Translations under genes and position numbers: made by a program
Notes under the pieces: model-generated
What the model saw: the letters and a program-made list of their open reading frames with translations, nothing else
Database searches by the model: none
Told to the model about the DNA's origin: nothing
NCBI RefSeq assembly: GCF_003201815.1
Contig: NZ_QJKB01000006.1
Location: 124,001-188,000, forward strand
From: Undibacterium pigrum
GTDB lineage: Bacteria > Pseudomonadota > Gammaproteobacteria > Burkholderiales > Burkholderiaceae_D
Direction: 5' to 3'
DNA: 64,000 nucleotides
Shown: positions 8,474 to 17,668 of the stretch, piece by piece
Layout of the letters: the number at the start of each line of letters is the position of its first letter
How positions within the stretch are numbered: position 1 is the first letter of the stretch

Positions 8474-9910
8474 ATGAACGGCCCCGGACATCACAAACTG
8501 CACAGCGGTATGGAATTCGATGGCTATCGTCTCGAAGAAAAACTGCATACCGGTGGCATGGCCGCTTTATGGCGGGTCACTGACTTGCGTGAGCGCCATC
8601 CGGCAACACAGGAGGACGGCACTCAACTGCCCCTGATCATGAAAGTGCCTCTGCTGTACTCAAGCGATGACCCTACTGCCATCGTCGCTTTTGAAGTTGA
8701 GCAAATGATCATGCCCAAGCTCAAGGGCGCGCATGTGCCACGTTATTTTGGCGCAGGTGATTTTGATGCCCAGCCGTATATCGTCATGGAGCAGATTGCC
8801 GGTACCTCCCTGCGCAGCCGTTTTGAACAAGCGCCGCTGCCAATTGCCGAAGTGGTGGATATCGGTATCAGGGTAGCGCATGCCTTGCAGGACCTGCACA
8901 GGCAACATGTCATCCATCTTGATGTGAAACCCAGCAATATCATGTTCCGCCCTGACGGTACTGCCGTCCTCATCGACTTTGGTTTATCGCGCCATGACCG
9001 TCTGCCGGATTTGCTGGATGAAGAATTCCGTCTGCCCATGGGCACGGGGCCGTATATATCTCCCGAGCAGGTACTGGGTGTGCGCAATGAGCCGCGCAGC
9101 GACCTGTTTTCGCTGGGGGTATTGCTGTATCACCTGGCAACCGGACAGCGGCCCTTTGGTCATCCAACTTCAGTCGCAGGCCTGAAAAAACGCCTGTACC
9201 GTGACCCCATTCCACCACGCAATCATCGTAGCGATCTGCCATCCTGGCTGCAGGAAATCATACTGCGCTGCCTGGAAGTGGAGCCGCGCGCCCGCTTTGA
9301 CACGGCCGCCCAACTAGCCTTATTGCTGCAGCATCCTGATCAGTTGCAATTGACAGCCAGGGCAGAAAAGCAGGTACAGGATGGTTATTTATCAGTGCTC
9401 AAGCGGCGTTTCCAGGCTGCTGGTGTTGAGCCTGCCTTGTCACAGAGTGCATCAGATCAATTGTCCCGGGCACCCATCATTGTCGCTGCACTGGATTTGA
9501 CTGGTGGCACAGAAGCACTGGCAGAAAGCCTGCGCAATATCACCCGGCGTATGTTACAGACGGAGCCAGGTGCGCGTCTGGCTTGCCTTACCATACGCAA
9601 GGTCAGCCGCATAGGCATGGATGAGAGCCTGATACAACAGGGTGAAAATATCCATGTCAAACAACTGGTGGACCTGAAGCACTGGGCCAGGCCACTGAAT
9701 CTGAATCCCGACAAGATTACTTTCCACGTACTGGAAGCGTCGGACCCGGCCGGTGCGATTATTGACTATGCCCACAGCAACCAGGTGGATCACATCATCA
9801 TCGGCTCGCGTGGCAGTTCTGCGCTACGCCGCTATCTGGGCAGTGTCTCGGCGCAAGTCGTGGCCGAGGCTGAATGTACGGTGACAGTTGTGAAAGCCAA
9901 TGAAAAATAG
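8474..9910 (+). CDS. Serine/threonine protein kinase with C-terminal universal stress protein domain
   Basis: Residues 15-290 form a Hanks-type kinase: glycine loop LHTGGMAALW, Lys57 in LIMKVP, catalytic loop HLDVKPSN (Asp150, Lys152, Asn155), DFG at 168-170 and SPEQ as the APE motif. All catalytic residues are present. Residues 333-475 form a USP domain with the ATP-binding pattern GSRGSSALRRYLGS near the end. There is no transmembrane helix and no PASTA domain, so the protein is soluble. It could couple nucleotide or stress sensing by the USP domain to phosphorylation (inference). Its stop is five bases from the convergent DUF3108 gene. Confidence 0.93.
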   Translation: MNGPGHHKLHSGMEFDGYRLEEKLHTGGMAALWRVTDLRERHPATQEDGTQLPLIMKVPLLYSSDDPTAIVAFEVEQMIMPKLKGAHVPRYFGAGDFDAQPYIVMEQIAGTSLRSRFEQAPLPIAEVVDIGIRVAHALQDLHRQHVIHLDVKPSNIMFRPDGTAVLIDFGLSRHDRLPDLLDEEFRLPMGTGPYISPEQVLGVRNEPRSDLFSLGVLLYHLATGQRPFGHPTSVAGLKKRLYRDPIPPRNHRSDLPSWLQEIILRCLEVEPRARFDTAAQLALLLQHPDQLQLTARAEKQVQDGYLSVLKRRFQAAGVEPALSQSASDQLSRAPIIVAALDLTGGTEALAESLRNITRRMLQTEPGARLACLTIRKVSRIGMDESLIQQGENIHVKQLVDLKHWARPLNLNPDKITFHVLEASDPAGAIIDYAHSNQVDHIIIGSRGSSALRRYLGSVSAQVVAEAECTVTVVKANEK

Positions 9911-9915
9911 CGGCT

Positions 9916-10662
9916 CTATTTTTTTATGCTTTCCAGTACCTGATCAACAAAATCGCCATCAGCATCGCTGAACTTCAGGCGTACCGGATACCATTCCAGG
10001 CTGGGAGCCAGCCATAAGTCCAGTTGCTGGTCCTTGGAATCGGCCGGTGGTGCCTTGCTGACATGGATGGCGACCATATCACCCATGGGCGTCTTGATGT
10101 TTTCCGACCCCAGCACTTTAAAGGTCCAGGGGTCGGCATCACGGCGTCCTGCGACCAGCATCTTCCATTCTGAACCTGCCTTGAAAGCTTCGCCAGCAGC
10201 ACGGGCGATGGCAATCAATTGCCAGCTGGCGCTGGTCCTGTCCTGTTCTCCACCTTTCAGGACATAGGTTTCAGTGGAGGCACTAAACCGCAGGGTTTTG
10301 CTATCGCGTTCAAAACTGGTGGTAGTGGCTGGTTTGCGAAACCGTTTTTCGACAAATTTGTCTGGCGCCAGACCATATTCATCAATACTGCCATGGCTGC
10401 TGGCATCAAGAATTTTACCAACCAGCATGGCATGGGTTTCAGTGACTATGCTGTATTTCTGGTCAGCCACATGCCATTTGACCGAGGCCGAGCCACTCAA
10501 CGGCAAGCCGCTTTGTTTGGCTTTAATACTGTATTGCAGTTCAGCACCTGGCGGTAACTTGTAAGCCTGCCTGGTAGCTATTTCACTGCCTTGCGCAAAT
10601 GAAGTCTGGTAAGACGCCGAAAGCGCCAGAATGATTACGCAAATGGAGATAGGTTTAAGCAT
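9916..10662 (-). CDS. DUF3108 domain-containing secreted protein
   Basis: A 248-residue protein with a signal peptide (MLKPISICVIILALSASYQT, cleavage near FAQG). The rest is a predicted beta-rich DUF3108 domain (LPPGAELQYSIKAKQ at its start, LDLWLAPSLEWYPVRLKF near its end). The domain resembles the C-terminal half of the upstream gene product, so the pair is probably a tandem duplication with domain loss. It starts two bases after the neighbour's stop. A periplasmic or outer-membrane location is likely. Molecular function unknown. Confidence 0.82.
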   Translation of the reverse strand: MLKPISICVIILALSASYQTSFAQGSEIATRQAYKLPPGAELQYSIKAKQSGLPLSGSASVKWHVADQKYSIVTETHAMLVGKILDASSHGSIDEYGLAPDKFVEKRFRKPATTTSFERDSKTLRFSASTETYVLKGGEQDRTSASWQLIAIARAAGEAFKAGSEWKMLVAGRRDADPWTFKVLGSENIKTPMGDMVAIHVSKAPPADSKDQQLDLWLAPSLEWYPVRLKFSDADGDFVDQVLESIKK

Positions 10663-10664
10663 GA

Positions 10665-11789
10665 TTAATTTCCAGGAATGCTGACGATATTGGTGACTGT
10701 TTGTGTCGTGACTGCGCCATTGCTTTCAGTATTCTGTATCTGTACGGGATACCAGTGTTGATCTGGTGCCAGCCATACTTCAAGTTTGGAATTGTAGGAG
10801 CCTGGACGCGGCGGGCGTACCAAATGCCAGGCCATGATCTTGCCTATTTTGGTGTCAATTTCTTCCAGACCCACCACCACGAAAGAGAATATGGCCAGGT
10901 CGCGCTCTTCAGCAACTTGTATGCGTATTTCGCGTCCCACCTGGATCTTGCCAGGTTCAGCACGCGCAATGCCCGCCAATTGCATGATCATACTGGCCTT
11001 GTCCTGGATACCTTCTTGCATCTCAAGCGTTTTATTGGAAGAAGAAAAACTGACACGCTTATTTTCATTGTCGAAATGGGTCGCTGTCTCACTCCGGCTG
11101 CGTCTTTTTTCTGTATTGACTGAGGGGGCGAGTCCGTTTGGCATAATGCTGCCCTCACTACTGATTTGATACAAATTGACGGAAGTCAGCAACAAGTCCA
11201 GAGATGCGTCTATGCTCAGCTTGTAATTCCTGTTGTTGAAACTCCAGTTGATTGTGCTGTCACCATAAGCCGGGTGGCGGTTAGGCTCTGTCCTGACTAT
11301 GCGCATGGTGATTTTTCCTGCTGGTGGCAAGTATACTGGGTAAGTTTGCGGACCATCAGTGTTCACACTGTCATTGCTGACGGGACTACTGGTGTCGGCA
11401 GCCTGGACTTCGGTTTCGGCTTTTACTGGTGGAGGTGGAGTTTGTACTAAAGGCTCGTTCGTTGCAGCCTCCTTTGGTGCTGTCTCTACTTCTATCTGCC
11501 TGACAGGTGCCGCCACCACTGTTTTCTTTACTGCAGTCGGGGAAGTCGATGTTGGCGCTGCCAGCGGCCCGGGTTTGGCGCTGATGCCAGCCAGCTTTTT
11601 TTCTGCCTCTTCAGGGACATCCCTGAATTGCACGGCGATAGAGTTTTCCTGCATTCTGGCTTTGGCAGCTGGCTTATCTGGATTGTAACCATGCAAAGCG
11701 AACAGATGCAGTAATACCGCTGCGACCAAAAACAGCAGATTCTGGCGTTTCAGTATATAGGTATCGAATTGAGGTGCAATTGTCTTCAT
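10665..11789 (-). CDS. DUF3108 domain protein with TonB-like N-terminal anchor
   Basis: The 374-residue protein has one N-terminal transmembrane helix (about 17-33, LLFLVAAVLLHLFALHG). A Pro/Thr/Ala-rich periplasmic linker follows (about 55-150), and then a DUF3108 domain (about 160-370, ending LEVWLAPDQHWYPVQIQ). The short cytoplasmic tip, helix and proline-rich stalk resemble TonB architecture, but no TonB C-terminal domain is present. It is the first gene of a two-gene operon with its shorter paralogue and is divergent from the LivJ-type gene, with about 114 bases between the starts. Role unknown; envelope association is inferred. Confidence 0.82.
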   Translation of the reverse strand: MKTIAPQFDTYILKRQNLLFLVAAVLLHLFALHGYNPDKPAAKARMQENSIAVQFRDVPEEAEKKLAGISAKPGPLAAPTSTSPTAVKKTVVAAPVRQIEVETAPKEAATNEPLVQTPPPPVKAETEVQAADTSSPVSNDSVNTDGPQTYPVYLPPAGKITMRIVRTEPNRHPAYGDSTINWSFNNRNYKLSIDASLDLLLTSVNLYQISSEGSIMPNGLAPSVNTEKRRSRSETATHFDNENKRVSFSSSNKTLEMQEGIQDKASMIMQLAGIARAEPGKIQVGREIRIQVAEERDLAIFSFVVVGLEEIDTKIGKIMAWHLVRPPRPGSYNSKLEVWLAPDQHWYPVQIQNTESNGAVTTQTVTNIVSIPGN

Positions 11790-11903
11790 CCTGCTAGTGT
11801 AAACGCAGTCGCCTTATTTTGGATGACCAGGCTGTTTTGCAGGCGGGTAAAATGTCAATTTTTTACAGCAAGTTACTTTTTGCTGGCGTACAGAAAGATT
11901 CTG

Positions 11904-13205
11904 ATGTTAACAACAATAAAAAACTACCTGAGGCCAGGCCTGATTGGCTTACTGGCAATATCCGTGTTGAATAACGCAAGTGCTGCACCTGGCTCGGCCA
12001 CTTCCGTCGCAACCCTCAGCCCTGTCCGCATAGGCATGATAGATGGCCTGAGCGGGGCTTTCAGCAATGCCGGTGAGGCAGTGCAAAGAAACCTGCAAAT
12101 CGCTATCGAGCGGGTGAATGCCCGTGGCGGGGTACGCCTGCCGGATGGTCTGCATCCCCTGCAACTTAGCAGCTTTGATAACAAGCAGGGGGTGGAAGAG
12201 TCACTGACCGCGCTCAAACACCTGACTGATCAGCAGATACCCTTTGTAGTACAGGGCAATAGCTCTGCCGTGGCACTGGCACTGGTCGATGCCATCAACA
12301 AGCATAACCAGCGCGTGCCTGAGCATCGCGTGCTATTTCTCAATTATTCAGCGGTGGATACCACGCTGACCAATGAAAAATGCAGTTACTGGCACTTCCG
12401 TTTCGATGCCCATGCAGATATGCGCATGCATGCCCTGACCGAAGTCATCAAGACAGACAGTCGCGCCAGCAAAATTTACCTGATAGGCCAGGACTACAGT
12501 TTTGGCCGCCAGGTGAATAAATCTGCCCGCGCCATGCTGGCAGAAAAACGGCCCGACATCAGCATCGTCGGTGAAGACTTGCATCCCATAGGCAAGATCA
12601 AGGATTTTTCTCCCTATGCCGCCAAGATCAAGGCCAGTGGTGCGGATGCCGTCATCACTGGCAACTGGGGCAATGATCTGAGCCTGCTCGTCAAGGCCAT
12701 CAGGGACGCAGGCATGAGTACCAAGTTTTACACTTTCTATGGCAATGGCCTGGGTGCGCCGGCTGCACTGGGTGATGCTGGCCTGGGCAGGGTGCGTGCA
12801 GTGGCTGAATGGCATCCCAATGCGGGCGGGGCCGACAGTGATGCCTTTTACCAGCAATTCCGCCAGCGTTATCCTGACCCCAGGGACGACTATGTGCATC
12901 TGCGCATGCAAGCCATGGTGGAAATGCTGGTCACTGCCATAGAAAAAGCCAAAACCACAGAAGCTGCCGCCGTGGCCCGTGCCCTGGAAGGCGCACGCTA
13001 CAAGAATGCTTTTCATGATGCCGTCATGCGTGCAGAAGACCATCAACTGATACAGCCCTTATATGTCTCGGTCATGCAAAAAAAGGGCGAGAACGGGGTG
13101 CGTTTTGATAACGAAGGCAGTGGCTATGGCTTTAAAACCGAGCGTTATTTCGATGCGCGATTGACGGCCTTGCCCAGCTCATGCAAGATGCTTAGAATTA
13201 AATAA
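11904..13205 (+). CDS. Branched-chain amino acid-type ABC transporter substrate-binding protein
   Basis: The frame is open from 11769, but the ATG at 11904 is preferred: AGAAAG lies just upstream and a signal peptide follows (residues 1-28, cleavage near NASAAPG). The mature part is a periplasmic binding protein type 1 (Leu/Ile/Val family): VRIGMIDGLSGAFSNAGE, then NARGGV, FVVQGNSSAV and YLIGQDYSFGRQV. It would bind a small ligand in the periplasm. No permease or ATPase genes are adjacent, so it is an orphan receptor here. The ligand cannot be read from sequence. Confidence 0.88.
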   Translation: MLTTIKNYLRPGLIGLLAISVLNNASAAPGSATSVATLSPVRIGMIDGLSGAFSNAGEAVQRNLQIAIERVNARGGVRLPDGLHPLQLSSFDNKQGVEESLTALKHLTDQQIPFVVQGNSSAVALALVDAINKHNQRVPEHRVLFLNYSAVDTTLTNEKCSYWHFRFDAHADMRMHALTEVIKTDSRASKIYLIGQDYSFGRQVNKSARAMLAEKRPDISIVGEDLHPIGKIKDFSPYAAKIKASGADAVITGNWGNDLSLLVKAIRDAGMSTKFYTFYGNGLGAPAALGDAGLGRVRAVAEWHPNAGGADSDAFYQQFRQRYPDPRDDYVHLRMQAMVEMLVTAIEKAKTTEAAAVARALEGARYKNAFHDAVMRAEDHQLIQPLYVSVMQKKGENGVRFDNEGSGYGFKTERYFDARLTALPSSCKMLRIK

Positions 13206-13238
13206 ACTGCAACCCTGAAAATATAAAGGAAGCATCGT

Positions 13239-14105
13239 ATGAGTAATCCGTTTTCTGGTTCTGAGATCCCCGGCATGAATGCCATGGGCGATACCCTCTC
13301 TTTCGTTAAAAAACTCTGGGGCAATATGCAGGTACCCGGCATGGTGGCACCACCCATGTCGGTCGATGAGCTGGACAAGAAAATTCAGGATTTGAAGACG
13401 GTGGAATCCTGGCTCACGGTCAACATGAACATGTTGCGCGGCACCATACAGGCACTGGAAGTGCAACGCGCTACCCTGGCGGCCTTGCAGTCACTGGGTG
13501 AAAGTTTCGCCCAGCATGCACAACAGGCTGGTGCGATGGCAGAGCAGGCCGTGTCGGCTACAACTGCGGCCACAACAGGAACAACAGGAGTGGGCAATCC
13601 AGGCAGCAATGCCGACTGGCCCATGCATCCCAATGCTGCCAAGGCAAAGGTCGCAGAACCTGATCCAGATGAAGAAGTTGAAGAAGATAGTGCAGACATG
13701 CCGCCAGAAGCTGGCGCAAATTCTGTAGAAGCCGAAGTACCGGTAGGGGAGAACACTCAGTCTGCCAAATCTGCAGAGACAACAGATACCAGTACCCCAT
13801 TCGTCAACCCGGCCGCCTGGTGGGGGCTGTTGCAAGAGCAATTCAAGCAGGCTGTCAGCAAGGCGATGGAAGGAGAGCAGGCAGAGGCTGCGAAAGAAAC
13901 AGCGCCAGAAAAGAAGGCCCCTGCAAAGAAAGCCGCAAGCAAAACCACTACCAAATCCACAGTTCAGTCGCCTGCGACAAAAACGACCAAACCAGTGAGC
14001 AAAGCCAAATCTGCAACTGCTGGCAAACCAGCCAAAGCAAGCACTAAAACCGCAGTCAAGCCTGCTGTAAAACCTGTCAGTAAACCTGCAAAAACAAGCA
14101 AGTAA
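13239..14105 (+). CDS. phaM: PhaM family polyhydroxyalkanoate granule regulatory protein
   Basis: The 288-residue protein begins with the PhaM signature (FVKKLWGNMQVPG near 24, then DELDKKIQDLKTVESWL), which forms a helical/coiled-coil region to about residue 100. A Pro/Glu-rich middle follows. NPAAWWGLLQEQFKQAV lies near 190, and the last 75 residues are a Lys/Ala/Pro/Thr tail of the histone H1 type. In Ralstonia eutropha PhaM binds PHB synthase and DNA and distributes granules to daughter cells. No pha synthase gene is nearby. A perfect stem-loop follows the stop. Confidence 0.9.
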   Translation: MSNPFSGSEIPGMNAMGDTLSFVKKLWGNMQVPGMVAPPMSVDELDKKIQDLKTVESWLTVNMNMLRGTIQALEVQRATLAALQSLGESFAQHAQQAGAMAEQAVSATTAATTGTTGVGNPGSNADWPMHPNAAKAKVAEPDPDEEVEEDSADMPPEAGANSVEAEVPVGENTQSAKSAETTDTSTPFVNPAAWWGLLQEQFKQAVSKAMEGEQAEAAKETAPEKKAPAKKAASKTTTKSTVQSPATKTTKPVSKAKSATAGKPAKASTKTAVKPAVKPVSKPAKTSK

Positions 14106-14121
14106 AAATCATCTACACGGG

Positions 14122-14148
14122 AGTCGATGCTGGAGATCAGCATCGACT
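14122..14148. terminator. 10-bp perfect stem-loop between convergent genes
   Basis: AGTCGATGCT and AGCATCGACT form a perfect 10-bp stem with a 7-base loop. It lies 16 bases after phaM and 18 bases past the end of the opposing hypothetical gene. There is no T-run on the + side; the - side reads into a T-rich stretch. Likely a bidirectional terminator or mRNA end-stabiliser. Confidence 0.55.
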
Positions 14149-14166
14149 ATTCAGCAGTTCAGAATT

Positions 14167-15120
14167 TCAATAGAACGGAGATTTGCAGTTGACCTTGCTG
14201 ACTTGCTTGATTTCTACTGCTTTTAAATTATTATCCAACATCCAGGCAGACATGCGTTTCAGTTTCGAACCACCGGTCTTGTTGATGACAATGACTTTAT
14301 CCGATTTGCCGTAGATACAATCAGTTAAAAAATCAAGACCTTCTTTAGGGCCAGTTTCAGGTAGAGTGATTTCTACCAGTTGCAAGGGAGATTTCGCTTT
14401 TTCCGTAGCTGACATTTCTCTATATTGAGTGCTTGTATCAATGACGAATACGGCTTTGGAAAATTGCTCTATCGGGTTAGGCGTGCTGGATTTATTTTCT
14501 ATGGGTTTAGCGACGAAGAGTATGTCTTTGTTGCCAATTCTATTCACACTGATGGCTTGCCATTTCTCATCTATTTCTTTGCGCGACGGCAAGCCATTTG
14601 CTGTCGGGGGCGGTGCGGCCTGAGTAACTGCTACTGTAGGTGCCGGGGCTGCAGGAGTAGCAGGCACGGTGGTTTTTGCTACTGGCATGGGAGCGGCTGC
14701 AGGTATAGGTTTGGCTGGTGCCGCAGCAACTTCTTCGCCCTGATATTTGTATTTACCATCAAACGGTACATCACCCCAGGAACTGGCACATGCTTCCACA
14801 TGTAATTGCATGCCACCTGCCGCGCGCTTTAAAGTCATATTGCATCGGCCTTCGCTGAAATTCCAGCCACCTGGTGCATCTGACAACTTGCCTTCGCCTG
14901 CACCACTGCGTAAATTGCCCGGCTTGCCTTTTTCGGCGACTTCCAAAGTGAATTTGCCGTCAGGCTTGACTGTCAGCAGGCGCTCAAAGCCGCTGTCGCT
15001 GGCATCATAGACACCTGCCTTTGGATAGGGGCTGTAATCTGCGGCCAGGGCAGACCCAGCAAGGCAAGACAGGCTGATTGACAACAGGCTCAGGGTCTTA
15101 AAGGGAGATGATCTTTTCAT
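14167..15120 (-). CDS. Hypothetical secreted protein with proline/alanine linker
   Basis: The frame extends to 15219, but ATG 15120 is preferred because it begins a clear signal peptide (MKRSSPFKTLSLLSISLSCL, cleavage at ALAAD). That gives 317 residues. The N-terminal half has four cysteines in a beta-rich region (GRCNMTL, EACASSWG). A Pro/Ala/Thr linker runs from about 130 to 180, and the C-terminal half has cysteines in TDCIYG and VNCKSPFY. The two halves look like separate periplasmic domains. No family is recognised. It is convergent with phaM. Confidence 0.75.
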   Translation of the reverse strand: MKRSSPFKTLSLLSISLSCLAGSALAADYSPYPKAGVYDASDSGFERLLTVKPDGKFTLEVAEKGKPGNLRSGAGEGKLSDAPGGWNFSEGRCNMTLKRAAGGMQLHVEACASSWGDVPFDGKYKYQGEEVAAAPAKPIPAAAPMPVAKTTVPATPAAPAPTVAVTQAAPPPTANGLPSRKEIDEKWQAISVNRIGNKDILFVAKPIENKSSTPNPIEQFSKAVFVIDTSTQYREMSATEKAKSPLQLVEITLPETGPKEGLDFLTDCIYGKSDKVIVINKTGGSKLKRMSAWMLDNNLKAVEIKQVSKVNCKSPFY

Positions 15121-15308
15121 GTGATTGCTAGAGGTCTGATCCGGGAAGGAGGATGCACGCGCCCTGCATGAAGTATGCAGGGCCTGATGATGGTGGCATG
15201 ACACGCAAAACCATGTCAATTAAATACTTGTACATTTTGCATTCAAGCGCAACAAGATGTAAGCGGACTTGTACTAATGCAGGGACTTTGATATTGCAAT
15301 TTGTTTGT

Positions 15309-15893
15309 TCAGGCTTCTGCAAAATTTGCCGCAACGAAATCCCAGTTCACCAGGCTCCAGTAGGCAGCCATATAAGCCGGGCGCTGGTTGCGGTAGTCAA
15401 TGTAGTAGGCATGTTCCCATACATCGCAGGTCAGCAGTGGTTTGTCGACACCGATCAGGGGTGTGGCGGCGTTTGAGGTGTTGGCAATTGCCAGTGTGCC
15501 GTCAAAGCGCTTCAGCAGCCAGGTCCAGCCAGAGCCAAAATTGCTGATACAGGACTGGGTAAATTCCTGCTTGAATTTTTCAAATGAACCCCATTGCGCA
15601 CTGATGGCATCACCCAATGCGCCAGTGGCAACGCCACCACCGCCAGGTGTCAGGCTTTGCCAGTAAAAATTGTGATTCCACACTTGTGCCGCATTATTGA
15701 ATATGGCACCTGTCGATTTCTTGATGATATTTTCCAGCGATTCATCGGCAAATTCCGTGTCCTTGATCAGGGCATTCAAATTCGTCACATAGGCTTGATG
15801 ATGTTTTCCGTAGTGATATTCCAGTGTCTCTCTGGAAATATGCGGTTGCAATGCATCCATCGCATAGGCTAGCTCAGGTAAAGTATGCAGCAT
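15309..15893 (-). CDS. sodB: Superoxide dismutase (Fe/Mn type)
   Basis: The 194-residue protein converts superoxide to oxygen and hydrogen peroxide in the cytoplasm. All four metal ligands are visible: His in HYGKHHQAY, His in WNHNFYW, and Asp and His in [11 protein letters not shown]. The start at 15893 is supported by GGAAGGA upstream; the frame runs seven codons further without support. SodB-like length and sequence favour Fe, but Fe versus Mn is not certain. It starts 21 bases after the OsmC gene, so the two probably form one oxidative-stress operon. Confidence 0.95.
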   Translation of the reverse strand: MLHTLPELAYAMDALQPHISRETLEYHYGKHHQAYVTNLNALIKDTEFADESLENIIKKSTGAIFNNAAQVWNHNFYWQSLTPGGGGVATGALGDAISAQWGSFEKFKQEFTQSCISNFGSGWTWLLKRFDGTLAIANTSNAATPLIGVDKPLLTCDVWEHAYYIDYRNQRPAYMAAYWSLVNWDFVAANFAEA

Positions 15894-15914
15894 GGTATTC
15901 CTTCCTGTGAGCAA

Positions 15915-16364
15915 TTACGGCGTGGTATCCACCCGCAGCTTCGCCTGCAGTGTTATCTCCGGTACGCTGGCGAGTGCTTTTGACAGTGGGCAGTCACGTT
16001 TTGCTGCCGCCGCAATTTCCTGAAATTTTTCATCGTCCATGCCTGCGACCGTCGCTTCCATCGTCAGTGAAATACGGTCAATGACAAAGCCCTCGCCTTG
16101 CCTGGCCAGGTTGACGCTGGCTTTGGTGTCGACATCCGTGGTTTTGAATCCAGCCTTTTCACAGGCAAATGAAAATGCCATCGTGAAGCAGGCAGCATGT
16201 GCAGCTCCCAGTAATTCTTCAGGGTTGCTGCCGCGCCTGTTATCTTCAAAGCGGCTGGCAAAACCATAGGGGTAGTCTTTCAATGCAGCCGTCTCAGTGC
16301 TGATGCTACCGAAAGCAGTTTTGCCCGAACCTTCCCAATGTACGCTCGCAGTTTTTTCAGTCAT
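15915..16364 (-). CDS. osmC: OsmC family peroxiredoxin
   Basis: The 149-residue protein has the OsmC fold signature, with its two redox cysteines in HAACFTMAF (about 60) and RDCPLSKAL (about 125), and the family motif SNPEELLGAAHA. OsmC reduces organic hydroperoxides with thiol reductants in the cytoplasm. It lies directly upstream of sodB and is likely the first gene of that operon. OhrA is the closest alternative; the N terminus (SVHWEGSGKTAFGSIST) and the absence of Ohr motifs favour OsmC. Confidence 0.92.
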   Translation of the reverse strand: MTEKTASVHWEGSGKTAFGSISTETAALKDYPYGFASRFEDNRRGSNPEELLGAAHAACFTMAFSFACEKAGFKTTDVDTKASVNLARQGEGFVIDRISLTMEATVAGMDDEKFQEIAAAAKRDCPLSKALASVPEITLQAKLRVDTTP

Positions 16365-16582
16365 GGCGCTACCTTTTGTGTAATGTAAGTAACTAGCCTA
16401 TGCCTCCCATTCAAAGACATCTGTACGCTGGCGCACAGAAGAAATAAGGAAGAATATTTATTTGCAGGCGTCGTATGTGCAGCAACGTACAGAGAATGAT
16501 TCGTACATCATTTAGTGTGTAGCTAAGTATTCAGTACGGCTGTTTTTGCACTTGGCTACGCTCGTAAAAAGGGAGATGCATC

Positions 16583-17653
16583 ATGATACAGATACGATTG
16601 GGTCAGGCAAAAAAACATCTCAGCCGTGAAGAGTTTGGTCAGCGCTACCGTGCCAGTTTTATTGATCCGGCTTTCCGTGCGGAAGAATCAGCCATCGCCA
16701 GACTGGAAGAAATCGCATGGCAAGCTTACGAAGAGGGACGCAAAGCACCTTTCACGCAAAAAGCAGGTGCTGGCTATGCAGACCCTGATTATGATTTATC
16801 GGTGGAGTGGCAGGCGACCAAAGACCGTCTGGATGCAGCGCAAGCAAAGTGGAGCGATACATCAACGCCATCACGTGTCTTGCTCATCTGTGCCTCGGCA
16901 CGCAATGATGCTACTTGTCCTGGTGAAATGTCCAAGAGCTTTCGTCTGCTACAACTCGCCAAAGAAGAACTGGAGCAAGCTCATATCCAGCCTGATGTAC
17001 TCGACCTGAGTTTGTTGACCTCAGAATATGGCAAAAATATTTTCCCCTGTAAGGGCTGTGCCTCGACAGCCATGCCCCTGTGCCATTGGCCCTGTAGCTG
17101 TTATCCCAATCATGCACTGAACCAGACCAATGACTGGATGGCAGAAATCTATGAGCGCTGGACTGCTGCCCATGCCGTCATCATCATCACCCCAGTCTAC
17201 TGGTATCAAAGCCCCAGCCCTTTGAAACTGATGATAGATCGCCTGGTCTGCGCGGATGGCGGCAACCCTGATCCGACTTCCACATCAGGCAAAAAAGCCG
17301 CCAAGGCCAAGGAGCTGGAAATGGCAGGCTGGAATTATCCCCAGCATCTGGCAGGCCGTGCTTATGGTTTGATCGTGCATGGTGATGTGACAGGCGTCGA
17401 TGACTCTCGTCGTGCATTGTCAGACTGGCTGGACTGGATGGGTTTTATCGATGCCGGTACACAGGCGCGATTGGGCCGCTACATAGGTTATTACGAACCC
17501 TATGCGAATAGCCATGAAACCCTGGATGCCGATGTCGCCATACAGCAGGAATCACGCAATGTGGCTATTGCAGTTGCTAAAGCGGTGACTGAATTGCGTG
17601 CTGGCCGTTTGCAGGCGGTGCAGGCTGACGTGAAGCGACCACGACCTAAATAA
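16583..17653 (+). CDS. Flavodoxin-like NAD(P)H-dependent FMN oxidoreductase
   Basis: A 356-residue protein. An N-terminal helical extension of about 90 residues (IRLGQAKKHLSREEFGQRY) precedes a flavodoxin-like domain: VLLICASARND (about 98), ITPVYWYQSPSPLKLMIDR (about 202) and a later GLIVHGDVTG. A cysteine-rich insertion, CKGCASTAMPLCHWPCSCYP (about 156-175), may be redox-active or bind metal. It would use FMN with NAD(P)H. It is divergent from osmC (218-base gap) and convergent with the PadR gene. Substrate unknown. Confidence 0.8.
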   Translation: MIQIRLGQAKKHLSREEFGQRYRASFIDPAFRAEESAIARLEEIAWQAYEEGRKAPFTQKAGAGYADPDYDLSVEWQATKDRLDAAQAKWSDTSTPSRVLLICASARNDATCPGEMSKSFRLLQLAKEELEQAHIQPDVLDLSLLTSEYGKNIFPCKGCASTAMPLCHWPCSCYPNHALNQTNDWMAEIYERWTAAHAVIIITPVYWYQSPSPLKLMIDRLVCADGGNPDPTSTSGKKAAKAKELEMAGWNYPQHLAGRAYGLIVHGDVTGVDDSRRALSDWLDWMGFIDAGTQARLGRYIGYYEPYANSHETLDADVAIQQESRNVAIAVAKAVTELRAGRLQAVQADVKRPRPK

Positions 17654-17668
17654 GGACGCGGAATTTGC

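Noticed and set aside
11769-11903. Extended start of the LivJ-type gene
   Set aside because: It overlaps the divergent DUF3108 start and precedes the real signal peptide.
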